A stretch of DNA of 35,403 bases, taken from Bacillota bacterium. GTDB lineage: Bacteria; Bacillota_I; Bacilli_A; RF39; UBA660. This document shows, one piece after another, positions 15,554 to 24,649 of the stretch. The DNA is taken from NCBI GenBank assembly GCA_015059485.1, contig SVAH01000014.1:1-35403 (forward strand). The letters run 5' to 3'. The translations under genes and the position numbers were made by a program. Numbering within the stretch: the stretch's first letter is position 1; every line of letters starts with the position of its first letter. Under the pieces are notes generated by a model. It had not been told where the DNA came from, made no database searches, and saw only the letters and a list, made by a program, of their open reading frames with translations.

Positions 15554-17185
15554 ATGAAAAAAAGTTCGTTTTTAGAGGGAACATTTATAGCAACTCTGTC
15601 AATTATTATTGTTAAATTTTTAGGAATGTTATATGTTATTCCATTTTATGCAACAGTTGGCGTTTTAGGATCAGCTCTTTATGCATATGCATATAATATT
15701 TATATTATATTTTTAGATATATCATCTGCAGGTTTACCGACAGCTATATCTAAATTAATAAATGAGTATAATACACTTGGACAAATGGATGCTAAAATGC
15801 GTGCTTACAAAATAGGAAAAAAATTAATAACATTTATTTCTGTTGCGGTATTTGTCATATTATTTATATTTGCTAAAGCAATTGCAACAATGATTATAGG
15901 TAAGATTACTGGAGGAAATACGATTGAGGATGTAGCATTTGTAATTCGATGTGTTTCTTTTGCAATTTTAGTAGTACCATATCTATCAGTGGCTAAAGGA
16001 TATTTACAAGGGCATAAAATAATTAATGTTTCTTCAATTAGTCAAATTATAGAACAAGTAATAAGAATAACAATAATTTTAGTTGGAAGTTATCTTGGTA
16101 TTAAAGTTTTACATTTATCATTAAAAAACACAATTGGAATTGCAGTTTTTGGTGCTTTTGTATCAGGCTTATGTGCTCTTATATATATTTTCTATAAAAT
16201 GAATAAGAATAGAGAAGAATTAGGATTTAACACTAAATATGAAAAAGATAATGTAACTAATAAAGAAATAGTAAAAAAAATAATAAATTATGCAGTACCA
16301 TTTATTATTATAGATATTGCAGTTTCAATATATAATTTTATTGATATGGTACTGATTATGAGAACTTTAAATTATTTGAATCTTGATGCAAAAACAATAG
16401 AATTTAGTGCTACTGCTATTACAACATGGTCTGCTAAAATTGGAATGGTAGTTAATTCAGTTGCAATGGGGATGAGTGTTAGTTTAATTCCAACTATTGT
16501 TAGTGCGTATACTTTAAAAAAATGGAAAGAAGTTAATGATAAATTAAATCAAGCATTACAATTAATTTTAATTTCATCAGTTCCAATGGTTATTGGCATT
16601 TGTTTACTATCAAAACCAATATGGTCTGTATTTTATGAATATAATGTTAATGGTGCAATAATTTTATCAACTCATATTTTTACATCATTATTCTTTAATA
16701 TATATGTTATAACATCATCAACATTACAAAGTTTAAATAAATTTAAAGCAGTATATATATCTACATTAACTGGATTTTTTATAAATGCACTTTTAGATGT
16801 ACCATTAATGTTACTATTTAATAAACTAGGATTAAGACCATATCTTGGGGCTGTACTTGCAACATGCATAGGATATTTCATATCTGTAATGCTTGCTTTA
16901 AAAAAATTAAAAGATGATCATAAATTAAGTTACAAAAAAACATTTGATGTTTTGTTAAAAATAATATTCTCAACAGTAATTATGACTGCAGTAGTTTTAA
17001 TTGTTGAAAAATTGATTATAATTGATTTTAATAGTAAATTACAAAGTTTATTATATATAATTATTATTGCATTAATTGGAGTTTTAGTGTATGCTATTAG
17101 CGCGTACAAAACAAATCTAATAAAAGATGTGTTTGGCGAAGAATATTTAAAGAAAATAAAAAGGAAACTTACCCATAAAAGATAA
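15554..17185 (+). CDS. murJ: MurJ/YtgP-type lipid II flippase (MVF superfamily)
   Basis: The product is 543 aa, essentially the length of B. subtilis YtgP/MurJ (544). It is a polytopic membrane protein with about 14 predicted helices, starting SSFLEGTFIATLSIIIVKFLG, and contains the loop AGLPTAISKLINEYN typical of the YtgP/SpoVB branch. It flips the lipid-linked peptidoglycan precursor to the outer leaflet, so the organism makes a cell wall. SpoVB-like function cannot be excluded from sequence alone. It is preceded by the Cse60-like gene and meets a convergent gene 1 nt after its stop. Confidence 0.9.
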   Translation: MKKSSFLEGTFIATLSIIIVKFLGMLYVIPFYATVGVLGSALYAYAYNIYIIFLDISSAGLPTAISKLINEYNTLGQMDAKMRAYKIGKKLITFISVAVFVILFIFAKAIATMIIGKITGGNTIEDVAFVIRCVSFAILVVPYLSVAKGYLQGHKIINVSSISQIIEQVIRITIILVGSYLGIKVLHLSLKNTIGIAVFGAFVSGLCALIYIFYKMNKNREELGFNTKYEKDNVTNKEIVKKIINYAVPFIIIDIAVSIYNFIDMVLIMRTLNYLNLDAKTIEFSATAITTWSAKIGMVVNSVAMGMSVSLIPTIVSAYTLKKWKEVNDKLNQALQLILISSVPMVIGICLLSKPIWSVFYEYNVNGAIILSTHIFTSLFFNIYVITSSTLQSLNKFKAVYISTLTGFFINALLDVPLMLLFNKLGLRPYLGAVLATCIGYFISVMLALKKLKDDHKLSYKKTFDVLLKIIFSTVIMTAVVLIVEKLIIIDFNSKLQSLLYIIIIALIGVLVYAISAYKTNLIKDVFGEEYLKKIKRKLTHKR

Positions 17186-17186
17186 G

Positions 17187-17492
17187 TTATACCATATACA
17201 TATTAGTGGTGTTTTCGAAATTCTCAGTAGTAGAACTAGGTGTAGTTTCTAGTTTTGTAATTCTTGAATCAAGTCTATTTATAGTCCTTTCTATTTTAGA
17301 AAGTCTAGCTTCAATATCAGAATTATCGATACTTGTATTTCCATTCATTGGATATCCAGGTCCAGAATAAAATGATTGTTGATAGTTACTAGACATTGAT
17401 GGCATCATATTTGGATTCATCATATTATTTGGAATATATCCTCCATATGAATATGATTGTTCATTAAAGAATGAATTACGATCTTTTTTCAC
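17187..17492 (-). CDS. Low-complexity/coiled-coil protein of unknown function
   Basis: The product is 101 aa from a GTG at 17492 that lies 9 nt after AAGGAG. The ATG at 17501 touches that RBS and is unlikely to be used. The N-terminal two thirds are rich in Asn, Met, Tyr, Ser, Pro and Gly (NMMNPNMMPSMSSNYQQS), without enzymatic motifs. Residues about 60-85 (ARLSKIERTINRLDSRITKLE) form a short heptad coiled coil. Such proteins are common near sporulation or envelope genes in Firmicutes, but I do not recognise a named family. Confidence 0.65.
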   Translation of the reverse strand: MKKDRNSFFNEQSYSYGGYIPNNMMNPNMMPSMSSNYQQSFYSGPGYPMNGNTSIDNSDIEARLSKIERTINRLDSRITKLETTPSSTTENFENTTNMYMV

Positions 17493-17546
17493 ACTTAACA
17501 TCTCCTTAGTTTTATTATATGAATTAGAATAGAAAGTAGTGATTAT

Positions 17547-18176
17547 ATGCGACTTAGAAATGTAAAAAATGCAAAAGAAATATTAGAAAGTAGTAGTTAT
17601 TATATAAAAAATCCACATGAAAAAGTGAATAAGTTGAGTACAATTTTTCAAAATAGTAATCCAATTAATTTAGAAATAGGATGTGGTAAGGGACAATTTA
17701 TAATAAATATGGCTAAGAAATATCCTAATATTAATTTTATTGGTTTAGAAAAATATGAAAGCGTTTTAGTTAGAGCAATTCAAAAAGTTAATGAAGAGGA
17801 ATTACCTAATTTAAAGTTTATGTGTATGGATGCTAAAAACTTGACGGAAGTATTTAACCATGAAATAGATACATTATATTTAAATTTTTCAGATCCATGG
17901 CCAAAAAATAGACATAGTGATAGAAGATTAACTTCACATATATTTTTGAAAGTTTATGATAATATTTTTAAAGGTGAAAATAAAATAATTCAAAAAACAG
18001 ACAATATAATATTATTTGCATCATCAATAGAGTCATTAAGTACTTATGGTTATACTATAAATAGAGTATCACTTGATTTACATAATACAGATATTGAAAA
18101 TATTAAAACTGAATATGAAGAAAAATTTAGTGAATTAGGTTTTAAAATTAATTATTTAGAAGCATTTAAAAAATAA
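17547..18176 (+). CDS. trmB: tRNA (guanine-N7-)-methyltransferase TrmB
   Basis: The product is 209 aa, typical of TrmB. SAM-binding motif LEIGCGKGQF (43-52), GLEKYESVLVRA, and the family signature FSDPWPKNRHSDRRL. It makes m7G46 in tRNA variable loops. It is transcribed divergently from the 101-aa gene. The terminator hairpin overlaps the last codons of this gene. Confidence 0.97.
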   Translation: MRLRNVKNAKEILESSSYYIKNPHEKVNKLSTIFQNSNPINLEIGCGKGQFIINMAKKYPNINFIGLEKYESVLVRAIQKVNEEELPNLKFMCMDAKNLTEVFNHEIDTLYLNFSDPWPKNRHSDRRLTSHIFLKVYDNIFKGENKIIQKTDNIILFASSIESLSTYGYTINRVSLDLHNTDIENIKTEYEEKFSELGFKINYLEAFKK

Positions 18177-18187
18177 TGCTTTTTTTC
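18160..18187 (+). terminator. Terminator overlapping the trmB stop
   Basis: AAGCATT pairs with AATGCTT across the end of trmB and its stop codon, followed by seven T residues. Confidence 0.75.
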
Positions 18188-18236
18188 TTTAGAATTTAAT
18201 GATATACTAATAGACATTAAAAAAGGGGGATTTTTT

Positions 18237-18932
18237 ATGAAATACATGGTTGCTGGTAGCAAAATTGAAATAGATACTGATAAGAAACCATTTTCAAAAG
18301 GATCTGAAGGGAAAGTTTTTCTAAAAAATGGTACTCTTTATAAAATATATTATGAAAATGCTTTAAATGAAGGATTTGGGGATAAGTTGAGATATCATAG
18401 TTATTTATCCAGCTTAACATCAAATCAGATAGATTTACCAAATGATTTAATATTTGATAATCATGGAAACTATGTTGGATATACAACAACTCCGATTACT
18501 AGAAAGACAAGTCAACAAAAATATAGAGGTATAACGTTACTACCAAAAGATATTCTAATGAATAACTTAGAAATACTCTTAAAAGATATTAAAAATTTAA
18601 CAGATAATTTTATACTATTAAATGATGTTACAATTTTAAATTTTATTTTACAAAATGAAAAGATGCATATAATTGATCCAGGAAGATATAGGATAGTCTC
18701 AGAAAAAGAAGAAGAAGAAAACATTGGCCAATTTAAAAATTTACTCTCATCATTGATTTATTTAGATTTAAAATACGATAAAGTAGACAAAATAAAAAAA
18801 ATACAAACTTTTCGTTCAATTTTTAACGAACAGCTATTATCTAGTTCATTATTAGAATTTTTTGATAAAGAATTAGATGGCTACAATAATGTTTCAGAAT
18901 ATGCAAAAGAAAGAATTAGATATATAAAATAG
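18237..18932 (+). CDS. Divergent protein-kinase-fold protein
   Basis: The product is 231 aa with a reduced kinase pattern. A Gly-rich loop KGSEGKVFL (21-29) is followed by Lys36 (LYKIYY), a catalytic-loop analogue LLNDVTILNFIL with D130 and N135, and a DPG motif at 147-149 (IIDPGRY) in place of DFG. The usual HRD is LND and there is little room for a full C-lobe. The three catalytic residues (Lys, Asp/Asn, Asp) are nevertheless all present, so it may be an active small-molecule or protein kinase or an ATP-binding pseudokinase. There is no membrane segment. It is a single gene with RBS GGGGG and terminators on both sides. Confidence 0.65.
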   Translation: MKYMVAGSKIEIDTDKKPFSKGSEGKVFLKNGTLYKIYYENALNEGFGDKLRYHSYLSSLTSNQIDLPNDLIFDNHGNYVGYTTTPITRKTSQQKYRGITLLPKDILMNNLEILLKDIKNLTDNFILLNDVTILNFILQNEKMHIIDPGRYRIVSEKEEEENIGQFKNLLSSLIYLDLKYDKVDKIKKIQTFRSIFNEQLLSSSLLEFFDKELDGYNNVSEYAKERIRYIK

Positions 18933-18963
18933 ATGATTATATATTATTATAATCATCTATTTT
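18926..18963. terminator. Bidirectional terminator shared by convergent genes
   Basis: A long perfect palindrome of about 16 bp (AAAATAGATGATTATA and complement) spans both stop codons of the kinase-like gene and the GroEL-like gene. A and T runs on the flanks fit termination in both directions. Confidence 0.85.
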
Positions 18964-20472
18964 ATTGGCATTATTAGTATATTCATTAATTATTAGATTA
19001 CTTGTTGATAGTAGCATACTTGCTATAGAACAAGCATTTTTTAAAGAATTAATTACAACTTGTGTTGGATCTAGAACACTGGTATTCTCAATGTTTTCAT
19101 ATTTATTTGTTTTGATATTAAATAATAATTTGTAATTATTATTTTTAATGTTTTTATAAATATCGTTATAGTTTAATCCGGCGTTAGTAATTATTTGTTT
19201 AAAGGGCTCTATCATACTGTCTAGAATTATATTATAAGCTTCATTTTTTCTACTTATAGAATTATTTAGTTCAAGTAAAGTAGTACCACATCCTGGTAGT
19301 ATGCCGTTATTAGCTGAATTAATTGCACATAAAGCATCATCAAATCTCATCTTTTTTTCTCTTATTTCTGTAGTTGTTTTACCTCCGACTATTATTGTTG
19401 CAAATCCTTTATCAAACATAGCAATTCTTTTATTTGAAAAATCTTTATCATTTTTTTCATTTTTTATTTCTTCTAGTCTTTTAATAGTATTTTCATTTTT
19501 AATATATTTTAAAATAGTTTTTTCTTTATCAATTATTATTTTATTTATTATTCCTAAATAATTGGGAGACTCATATTTTAAATTGTTTAATACTAAAGTA
19601 TTTGATATAGCTTCTATATCTTTTAATAAATTATATTTATTTGTCCCATATTCAGGATTTTTTAATAAATATATTTTTATATTTTGATTAATAAATAAAT
19701 TTAGTATTTCATTAACAAATTCTTCACTATAATCATCTGCAATAATTAATAAATTATGATTATTTATAATATTGTAGTTAAGTATATTTGTAAGACTATT
19801 AATATCATCTAAATAGTTTTCATATAAAAGAATATGTGTATTATCTAATTCTAGTTTATTACTATCTTTAAAATAATATTCTGATGCTATATTAGTATCC
19901 ATAATATATCCATCACTATAATAAACAGTTGTTGTATCATTTTCTGATGTGATAATTTCTATAGCATTTTTGTTTTCAATCTTAGAATATACTTCACTTA
20001 TAGTTTTACCAATTGTTTCACTATTGCTTGAAGATATAGCTATATTTTCTAATTCTTTCTTATTAGTTTTTTTACTTTTTTTGAGCAACTTATTTTCTAT
20101 GTCTTTAAAGGCTATATCTAATTCTTTTTTGAGTATTATAGGACTTAATCCATCTTTTATATATTTTAGCCCTTTTTTATAAATACTTTCTAATAAAACT
20201 ATAGTAGTTGTTGTACCATCACCAACAACGTCATCTGTTTTAATTGAAGCTTCTTTAATAAATTCTAATATTGTATTAACAGCTTCATCATCGCTTTCAA
20301 TATTCTTTGCAATCGTTACACCATCATTAGTAATAAATGGAGTAAAACTTGAATGATCAATAATAACATTATTTCCACAAGGACCTAATGTAGATTTAAC
20401 TGGTATACACAACATATCAACAGCTTCATTTATTTTTTTAAATAATTCTTCTTTATATATTACTTTTTTCAT
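18937..20472 (-). CDS. Divergent GroEL-like chaperonin (Cpn60 family)
   Basis: The product is 511 aa, about 30 shorter than GroEL, and lacks the Gly/Met C-terminal tail. Equatorial motifs are kept: STLGPCGNNVII, VGDGTTTT (84-90, D85 equivalent to catalytic D87), and the second catalytic Asp in KKMRFDDAL, then NNGILPGCGTTLLEL and VLDPTQVVINSLKNA. The apical domain is highly diverged and Asn/Ile-rich. No groES lies in the window. Its start overlaps the stop of the upstream gene by 4 nt (ATGA), making it the last gene of an operon with a radical SAM DNA-modification pair. It could be a specialised paralogue or the only, fast-evolving GroEL of a reduced genome. Confidence 0.85.
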   Translation of the reverse strand: MKKVIYKEELFKKINEAVDMLCIPVKSTLGPCGNNVIIDHSSFTPFITNDGVTIAKNIESDDEAVNTILEFIKEASIKTDDVVGDGTTTTIVLLESIYKKGLKYIKDGLSPIILKKELDIAFKDIENKLLKKSKKTNKKELENIAISSSNSETIGKTISEVYSKIENKNAIEIITSENDTTTVYYSDGYIMDTNIASEYYFKDSNKLELDNTHILLYENYLDDINSLTNILNYNIINNHNLLIIADDYSEEFVNEILNLFINQNIKIYLLKNPEYGTNKYNLLKDIEAISNTLVLNNLKYESPNYLGIINKIIIDKEKTILKYIKNENTIKRLEEIKNEKNDKDFSNKRIAMFDKGFATIIVGGKTTTEIREKKMRFDDALCAINSANNGILPGCGTTLLELNNSISRKNEAYNIILDSMIEPFKQIITNAGLNYNDIYKNIKNNNYKLLFNIKTNKYENIENTSVLDPTQVVINSLKNACSIASMLLSTSNLIINEYTNNANKIDDYNNI

Positions 20473-21203
20473 ATTTCATCACTCATTTCTATAATATATT
20501 TCCAATATCTTTTAGGCATAAAATTCATTCTACATTTATCATTTTTTCTCATTGTTATGCCAATAGTTTTGTAAAATGTTTTCCACATGTTTTCAATATT
20601 AGTTTCATTTTCACTAATATTTGTGTTCAACAATTTAAAATTATCATCACTTGTAATATAAAAATTTTTTTTATCATATATACTAAGTATATTTCTTTTT
20701 TTATCATGAATTATCCATAGTTCATTTTTTAATCTTTTTTTAAAGTGATTAGAAAGAATACTTAAAATGTTATTTACTGGCTCAATTTCAGCATATAAAA
20801 TATTATTTTCTAATTCTTTAAATCTAACAAATCCTTTATATTTATGATTTTCTCTTGATACGTAATTTGATATTCTAAGCACTTCACAGACACATTTTAA
20901 ATTTTTACGATAAATTACAGTTTCATTATATTTAAAATAATTTAGTATGAAGTAATATAAAATTAATTCTTTATTATCTTCTTCAGACAAATATACATAG
21001 TAAATAGTTTTTAATATATTATTATTAAATAAATTAGTAATATGTGTATTTTCTTCAATTTCTAAATTAATAATATTATCTAGTAATGTTTGATTATAAA
21101 AAGAATCTTTTATATTAAATGGTTTTATACCATTTTTTATTAAATAATTAATTAAATTTAATAGACTAATAAAGTTATTATTATAAATATATATGTTATT
21201 CAA
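20469..21203 (-). CDS. DUF4130/TIGR03915-type putative DNA metabolism protein
   Basis: The product is about 244 aa. There is no nearby ATG. A TTG at 21203 is preferred because the family begins with an IYIYxxxFxSLL strand-helix, which starts four residues later; another TTG at 21227 is possible. Motifs include FVRFKELENNILYAEIEP, ILSNHFKKRLKNELWIIHD and a C-terminal CRMNFMPKRYWKY, matching the protein always paired with the TIGR03916 radical SAM enzyme (uracil-DNA-glycosylase-related architecture in larger members). It overlaps the upstream radical SAM gene by 8 nt and the GroEL-like gene by 4 nt. Confidence 0.8.
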   Translation of the reverse strand: MNNIYIYNNNFISLLNLINYLIKNGIKPFNIKDSFYNQTLLDNIINLEIEENTHITNLFNNNILKTIYYVYLSEEDNKELILYYFILNYFKYNETVIYRKNLKCVCEVLRISNYVSRENHKYKGFVRFKELENNILYAEIEPVNNILSILSNHFKKRLKNELWIIHDKKRNILSIYDKKNFYITSDDNFKLLNTNISENETNIENMWKTFYKTIGITMRKNDKCRMNFMPKRYWKYIIEMSDEI

Positions 21204-22407
21204 ATAACGACAACTGCTTTCTACCAATATCTTTTAATTCTTTATCTTCTAAAACTAAATTAGTCTCAATAAAATTCTTTTTAAAATAACTTCTATCTAT
21301 GAAATATTTACCATTACAAGTTATAAAATATCTAGCTCTTTTTAATACGACTCCCATCTTTTTTAAATCATCAAATCCTAGTGCAAAAATTTTTCTAGAA
21401 GAAATAATTCTTTTAGCAGAAGTAACACCAATACCAGGTATTTTTAATAAATCATTGTATGAGCATTTATTTATTTCTTTTGGAAATTCATTTAAATGAT
21501 TTAATGCCCAAGATGCTTTAGGGTCTATAAGTAAGTTAAAATTGGGATTATTCTTATCTAAGATATCTTCAACTTTAAAATTATAAAATCTAAGTAGCCA
21601 ATCAGCTTGATATAATCTGTGTTCACGTGTTAGTGGAGGAATGCTTAATGATGGTAACATTTTATCTTTGTTAACTGGAATATAAGCTGAATAAAAAACT
21701 CTTTTTAATTTATAGTTATTATATAAAGATTCACTCTTATCCATAATATCTAAATCAGTTTCATTGGTTGCTCCGATAATCATTTGAGTACTTTGACCAG
21801 CTGGAGTAAAATGATATCCTTTATTATCATTAACATATTTCATAATTTTACTAACTTTATCACTACTTTTATTTGGCGCTAAAAGTTTTAATCCATTATT
21901 AGTTGGAAGTTCAACATTAGCACTTAATCTATCAACAAGTAGTCCTAATCTTTTTAAAAGATTTTCATTACATCCAGGAATTGCTTTAGCATGTATGTAT
22001 CCATTAAAGTGATATTTTTTTCTAAGTAGGGTAATAGTTTTAATAATTAATTCCATTGTGTAATCAGGACTTTTGATAATACCAGATGATAAAAATAATC
22101 CTTCAATATAATTTCTTTTATAAAAGTTAATAGTTATTTCACATATTTCTTCTGGAGTAAAAATAGCTCTTTTTATATTATTACTTTTTCTATTTAAACA
22201 ATACTTACAATCAAAGATACAACAATTTGTTAAAAGAATTTTAAGAAGAGATATACATCTTCCATCACTAGCAAATGAATGACAAATACCCCTAAAACTT
22301 GCATTTCCAATACCGTTAGAGTTTTTTCTAGTACTTCCAGAAGAAGAACAAGATGCATCATATTTAGCACTATCAGCTAAAATTTTTAATTTTTCTTTTA
22401 ACTCCAT
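21196..22407 (-). CDS. Radical SAM/HhH putative DNA modification or repair protein (TIGR03916-like)
   Basis: The product is 403 aa, with [4Fe-4S]-binding C63-x3-C67-x2-C70 (CIFDCKYC). The N-terminal block KLKILADSAKYDASCSSSGS and the downstream FTPEEICEI, IIGATNETDLDIM and YSAYIPV segments are diagnostic of this family. A helix-hairpin-helix DNA-binding motif is present near the C-terminus (LLKIPGIGVTSAKRIISSR). The family is thought to act on nucleic acid; its reaction is not established. First gene of the three-gene operon ending in the GroEL-like gene. RBS GGTGAT; TATAAT-like -10 about 30 bp upstream on the minus strand. Confidence 0.9.
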   Translation of the reverse strand: MELKEKLKILADSAKYDASCSSSGSTRKNSNGIGNASFRGICHSFASDGRCISLLKILLTNCCIFDCKYCLNRKSNNIKRAIFTPEEICEITINFYKRNYIEGLFLSSGIIKSPDYTMELIIKTITLLRKKYHFNGYIHAKAIPGCNENLLKRLGLLVDRLSANVELPTNNGLKLLAPNKSSDKVSKIMKYVNDNKGYHFTPAGQSTQMIIGATNETDLDIMDKSESLYNNYKLKRVFYSAYIPVNKDKMLPSLSIPPLTREHRLYQADWLLRFYNFKVEDILDKNNPNFNLLIDPKASWALNHLNEFPKEINKCSYNDLLKIPGIGVTSAKRIISSRKIFALGFDDLKKMGVVLKRARYFITCNGKYFIDRSYFKKNFIETNLVLEDKELKDIGRKQLSLFE

Positions 22408-22504
22408 TTTTTATCACCAATAATATTATAATACAAAAAAGCCAAAAAGAAAACAAATGTTTGTATACATTTTTTGGAAATAAGATAATATGTATTTAAA
22501 AAAC

Positions 22505-22533
22505 TTGATTAAATAGTAATAAAATATTATATT
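22505..22533 (+). promoter_or_regulatory. Promoter of prs
   Basis: TTGATT (22505-22510), 17-bp spacer, TATATT (22528-22533), 40 bp before the start. Confidence 0.55.
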
Positions 22534-22573
22534 AATTATAGATAGATAATTTAAAGAAAGAGGGTAGTGGTAT

Positions 22574-23683
22574 ATGGATGATTTAAAATTATTAGTTCTT
22601 GATAATATTAGAAAAATTGGGGTTGAAGTAGATGAATATTTAAGAAAGTTTAATGGTACAAATGATTCTTACATAATGAAAATCACTAGAAGTAGATTTA
22701 ATAATGGGGAAGGAAAAATTAGAATAGATGAAACTATTCGTGATAAAGATGTTTTTATTCTTAGCGATGTTGGTAATTATGGAATAACTTATGAAATGCA
22801 TGATCATATTGTTCCGATGAGTCCAGATGAACATTTTCAGGATATCAAAAGAAGTATAAGTGCACTTTCAGGTTATGCTAGAAGAATAACGGTCTTTATG
22901 CCTCTTTTATATCAATCGAGACAAGATAAAAGAGAAGGAAGAGAATCACTTGATTGCTCAATGGCACTACAAGAATTAGAAAGACTCAAGATTAATCATT
23001 TATTAACTTTTGATTGTCATAATAGACAGGTTGCTAATGCAATACCTAATCTTCCATTTGAAAATTTTTTTCCAACTAATAGAATACTTGAAGATTTAAT
23101 AGTAAATGAAAATATATGTGATGATACGATAGTTGTCGCACCAGATGAAGGAGCACTTAAAAGAGCAAGATTTTATGCAGATATGTTAAGATGTAATGTA
23201 GGAAGTTTTTATAAAAGAAGAGATGTAACTAAACTTGTAAATGGTAAAAACCCAATTGTAGAACATAAATATATGGGAACAGATGTTAATGGAAAAACTG
23301 TTATAGTAGTAGATGACATGATTGCATCAGGTTCATCAATAATAGATGTTGGAAGAAAACTAAAAGAAGAATATCATGCAGATAAAATATTTTTTATAAC
23401 AACTTTTGCACTTTTTACTGAAGGAATAGATATATTCAATGAAGCATATATAAAAGGATATTTTGATAAACTTTATACCACTAATCTTTCATATATCCCA
23501 GAAGACTATAAACAGAATGAATGGTTAGAGGTTGTTAATTGTTCAAAAAGAATTGCAGAAATAATTGATTGTATTCACAAGGGAAATTCTCTTGGAAAAA
23601 TTGTTGATGGGAAAGAAGGTGTATTTAAATTATTAGATGAAAAGAAAACAACATTAAAACGTACTCGTGCAATAAAATATTAA
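22574..23683 (+). CDS. prs: Ribose-phosphate pyrophosphokinase (long divergent form)
   Basis: The product is 369 aa, longer than the classical 310-320 aa. Key motifs: YQSRQDKREGRESLD (ATP-site region), LLTFDCHNRQV (metal and ribose-5-phosphate region), VVAPDEGALKRA, and the PRPP-binding loop VIVVDDMIASGSS. It transfers pyrophosphate from ATP to ribose 5-phosphate, supplying PRPP for nucleotide and NAD synthesis. The extra length is mainly N-terminal and C-terminal (KKTTLKRTRAIKY tail). RBS AGAGGG. A separate promoter starts the next gene. Confidence 0.9.
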   Translation: MDDLKLLVLDNIRKIGVEVDEYLRKFNGTNDSYIMKITRSRFNNGEGKIRIDETIRDKDVFILSDVGNYGITYEMHDHIVPMSPDEHFQDIKRSISALSGYARRITVFMPLLYQSRQDKREGRESLDCSMALQELERLKINHLLTFDCHNRQVANAIPNLPFENFFPTNRILEDLIVNENICDDTIVVAPDEGALKRARFYADMLRCNVGSFYKRRDVTKLVNGKNPIVEHKYMGTDVNGKTVIVVDDMIASGSSIIDVGRKLKEEYHADKIFFITTFALFTEGIDIFNEAYIKGYFDKLYTTNLSYIPEDYKQNEWLEVVNCSKRIAEIIDCIHKGNSLGKIVDGKEGVFKLLDEKKTTLKRTRAIKY

Positions 23684-23699
23684 ATTAATAAAAAAACTT

Positions 23700-23728
23700 T
23701 TGACTATTTAAAAAAATGAATATATAAT
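23700..23728 (+). promoter_or_regulatory. Promoter of the orphan radical SAM gene
   Basis: TTGACT (23700-23705), 17-bp spacer, perfect TATAAT (23723-23728), 22 bp before the start codon, giving a very short leader. Confidence 0.75.
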
Positions 23729-23750
23729 ACCCTAGGAAGTAGGGGATAGT

Positions 23751-24563
23751 ATGGGTAAAATTAATTTACAAAATTTATCTTTGATAGTAACAAACGATTG
23801 TAATTTGAATTGTGCTCATTGTATGGGAGGCTGCAAAAATAGCACTGATATGAATAAAGATGTTATTGATACTACTTTAAGTCAAATATCTAGTATACAT
23901 AGTCTTTCAATATGTGGTGGAGAACCAACACTAGCCCTAGAATCTTTAAATAGTATATTAGAATTTATAAAAAATAATGATATTAAAATAGATATTTTTA
24001 ATACAACAATTAATGGTACAATATACTCAAATGATTTTTTGAATATTTTTAGAGAACTTAATGAATATGTAGATACATGCTTATTTTATATTTCATCAGA
24101 TATATATCATGATAATGAAGTAAAAAGATTAAATTTAAAAAAGAAATATGTTGAAAATTTAATTAAATATAGAAAAAGTGAATTCTATTATGGAGTTAGA
24201 AAATTAAATAAAAATTTAAAATTATTTAATGAAGGAAATGCCAAAAATTTGGATAGCAGTTTAACTGTTGATATAAAACCAATTAAAGTATATTTGACAT
24301 ATATAGACTCTAAAAATAAATTTGATAAGAATGGACAGTGTTATATTGGACCGATGATAACAATAAATCCAGAAGGAATAATAACAGAATATGAAGCATC
24401 GACAGAGCATCAAAATACCATTTATAATTATGGTAGTGTATTAGAAGAAAGTATTGAAGAAAACTCTTTAAAAAGAGGAAGAGTTCTTATTCCAAGAAAA
24501 TTTGATAAGGCAACAGAAAAGGAAATGAATAGATATAATAGAATTAAAACGTTGATAAAATAA
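23751..24563 (+). CDS. Radical SAM protein of unknown function
   Basis: The product is 270 aa. The cluster-binding motif is C17-x3-C21-x2-C24 (CNLNCAHC), followed by the SAM-binding glycine block SICGGEPTL. The middle has a TTINGT strand and ISSDIYHD segment. A lone Cys near residue 200 (GQCYIG) occurs, but no full SPASM domain with multiple Cys is seen. It resembles the MoaA/anSME-like radical SAM core in size, but no cognate peptide precursor is evident next to it. It is monocistronic with its own promoter. Specific reaction unknown. Confidence 0.85.
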   Translation: MGKINLQNLSLIVTNDCNLNCAHCMGGCKNSTDMNKDVIDTTLSQISSIHSLSICGGEPTLALESLNSILEFIKNNDIKIDIFNTTINGTIYSNDFLNIFRELNEYVDTCLFYISSDIYHDNEVKRLNLKKKYVENLIKYRKSEFYYGVRKLNKNLKLFNEGNAKNLDSSLTVDIKPIKVYLTYIDSKNKFDKNGQCYIGPMITINPEGIITEYEASTEHQNTIYNYGSVLEESIEENSLKRGRVLIPRKFDKATEKEMNRYNRIKTLIK

Positions 24564-24592
24564 TTGCTAAAAATAGTTTTATATGTTATCAT
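24564..24592 (+). promoter_or_regulatory. Weak promoter of the coiled-coil gene
   Basis: TTGCTA (24564-24569), 17-bp spacer, TATCAT (24587-24592), starting right after the radical SAM stop. Confidence 0.4.
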
Positions 24593-24649
24593 ATTCCCCA
24601 ATTAAGTGTTTTTAATTTTAAAAAAACATTAAAAAAGGAAGCGAGAAAA

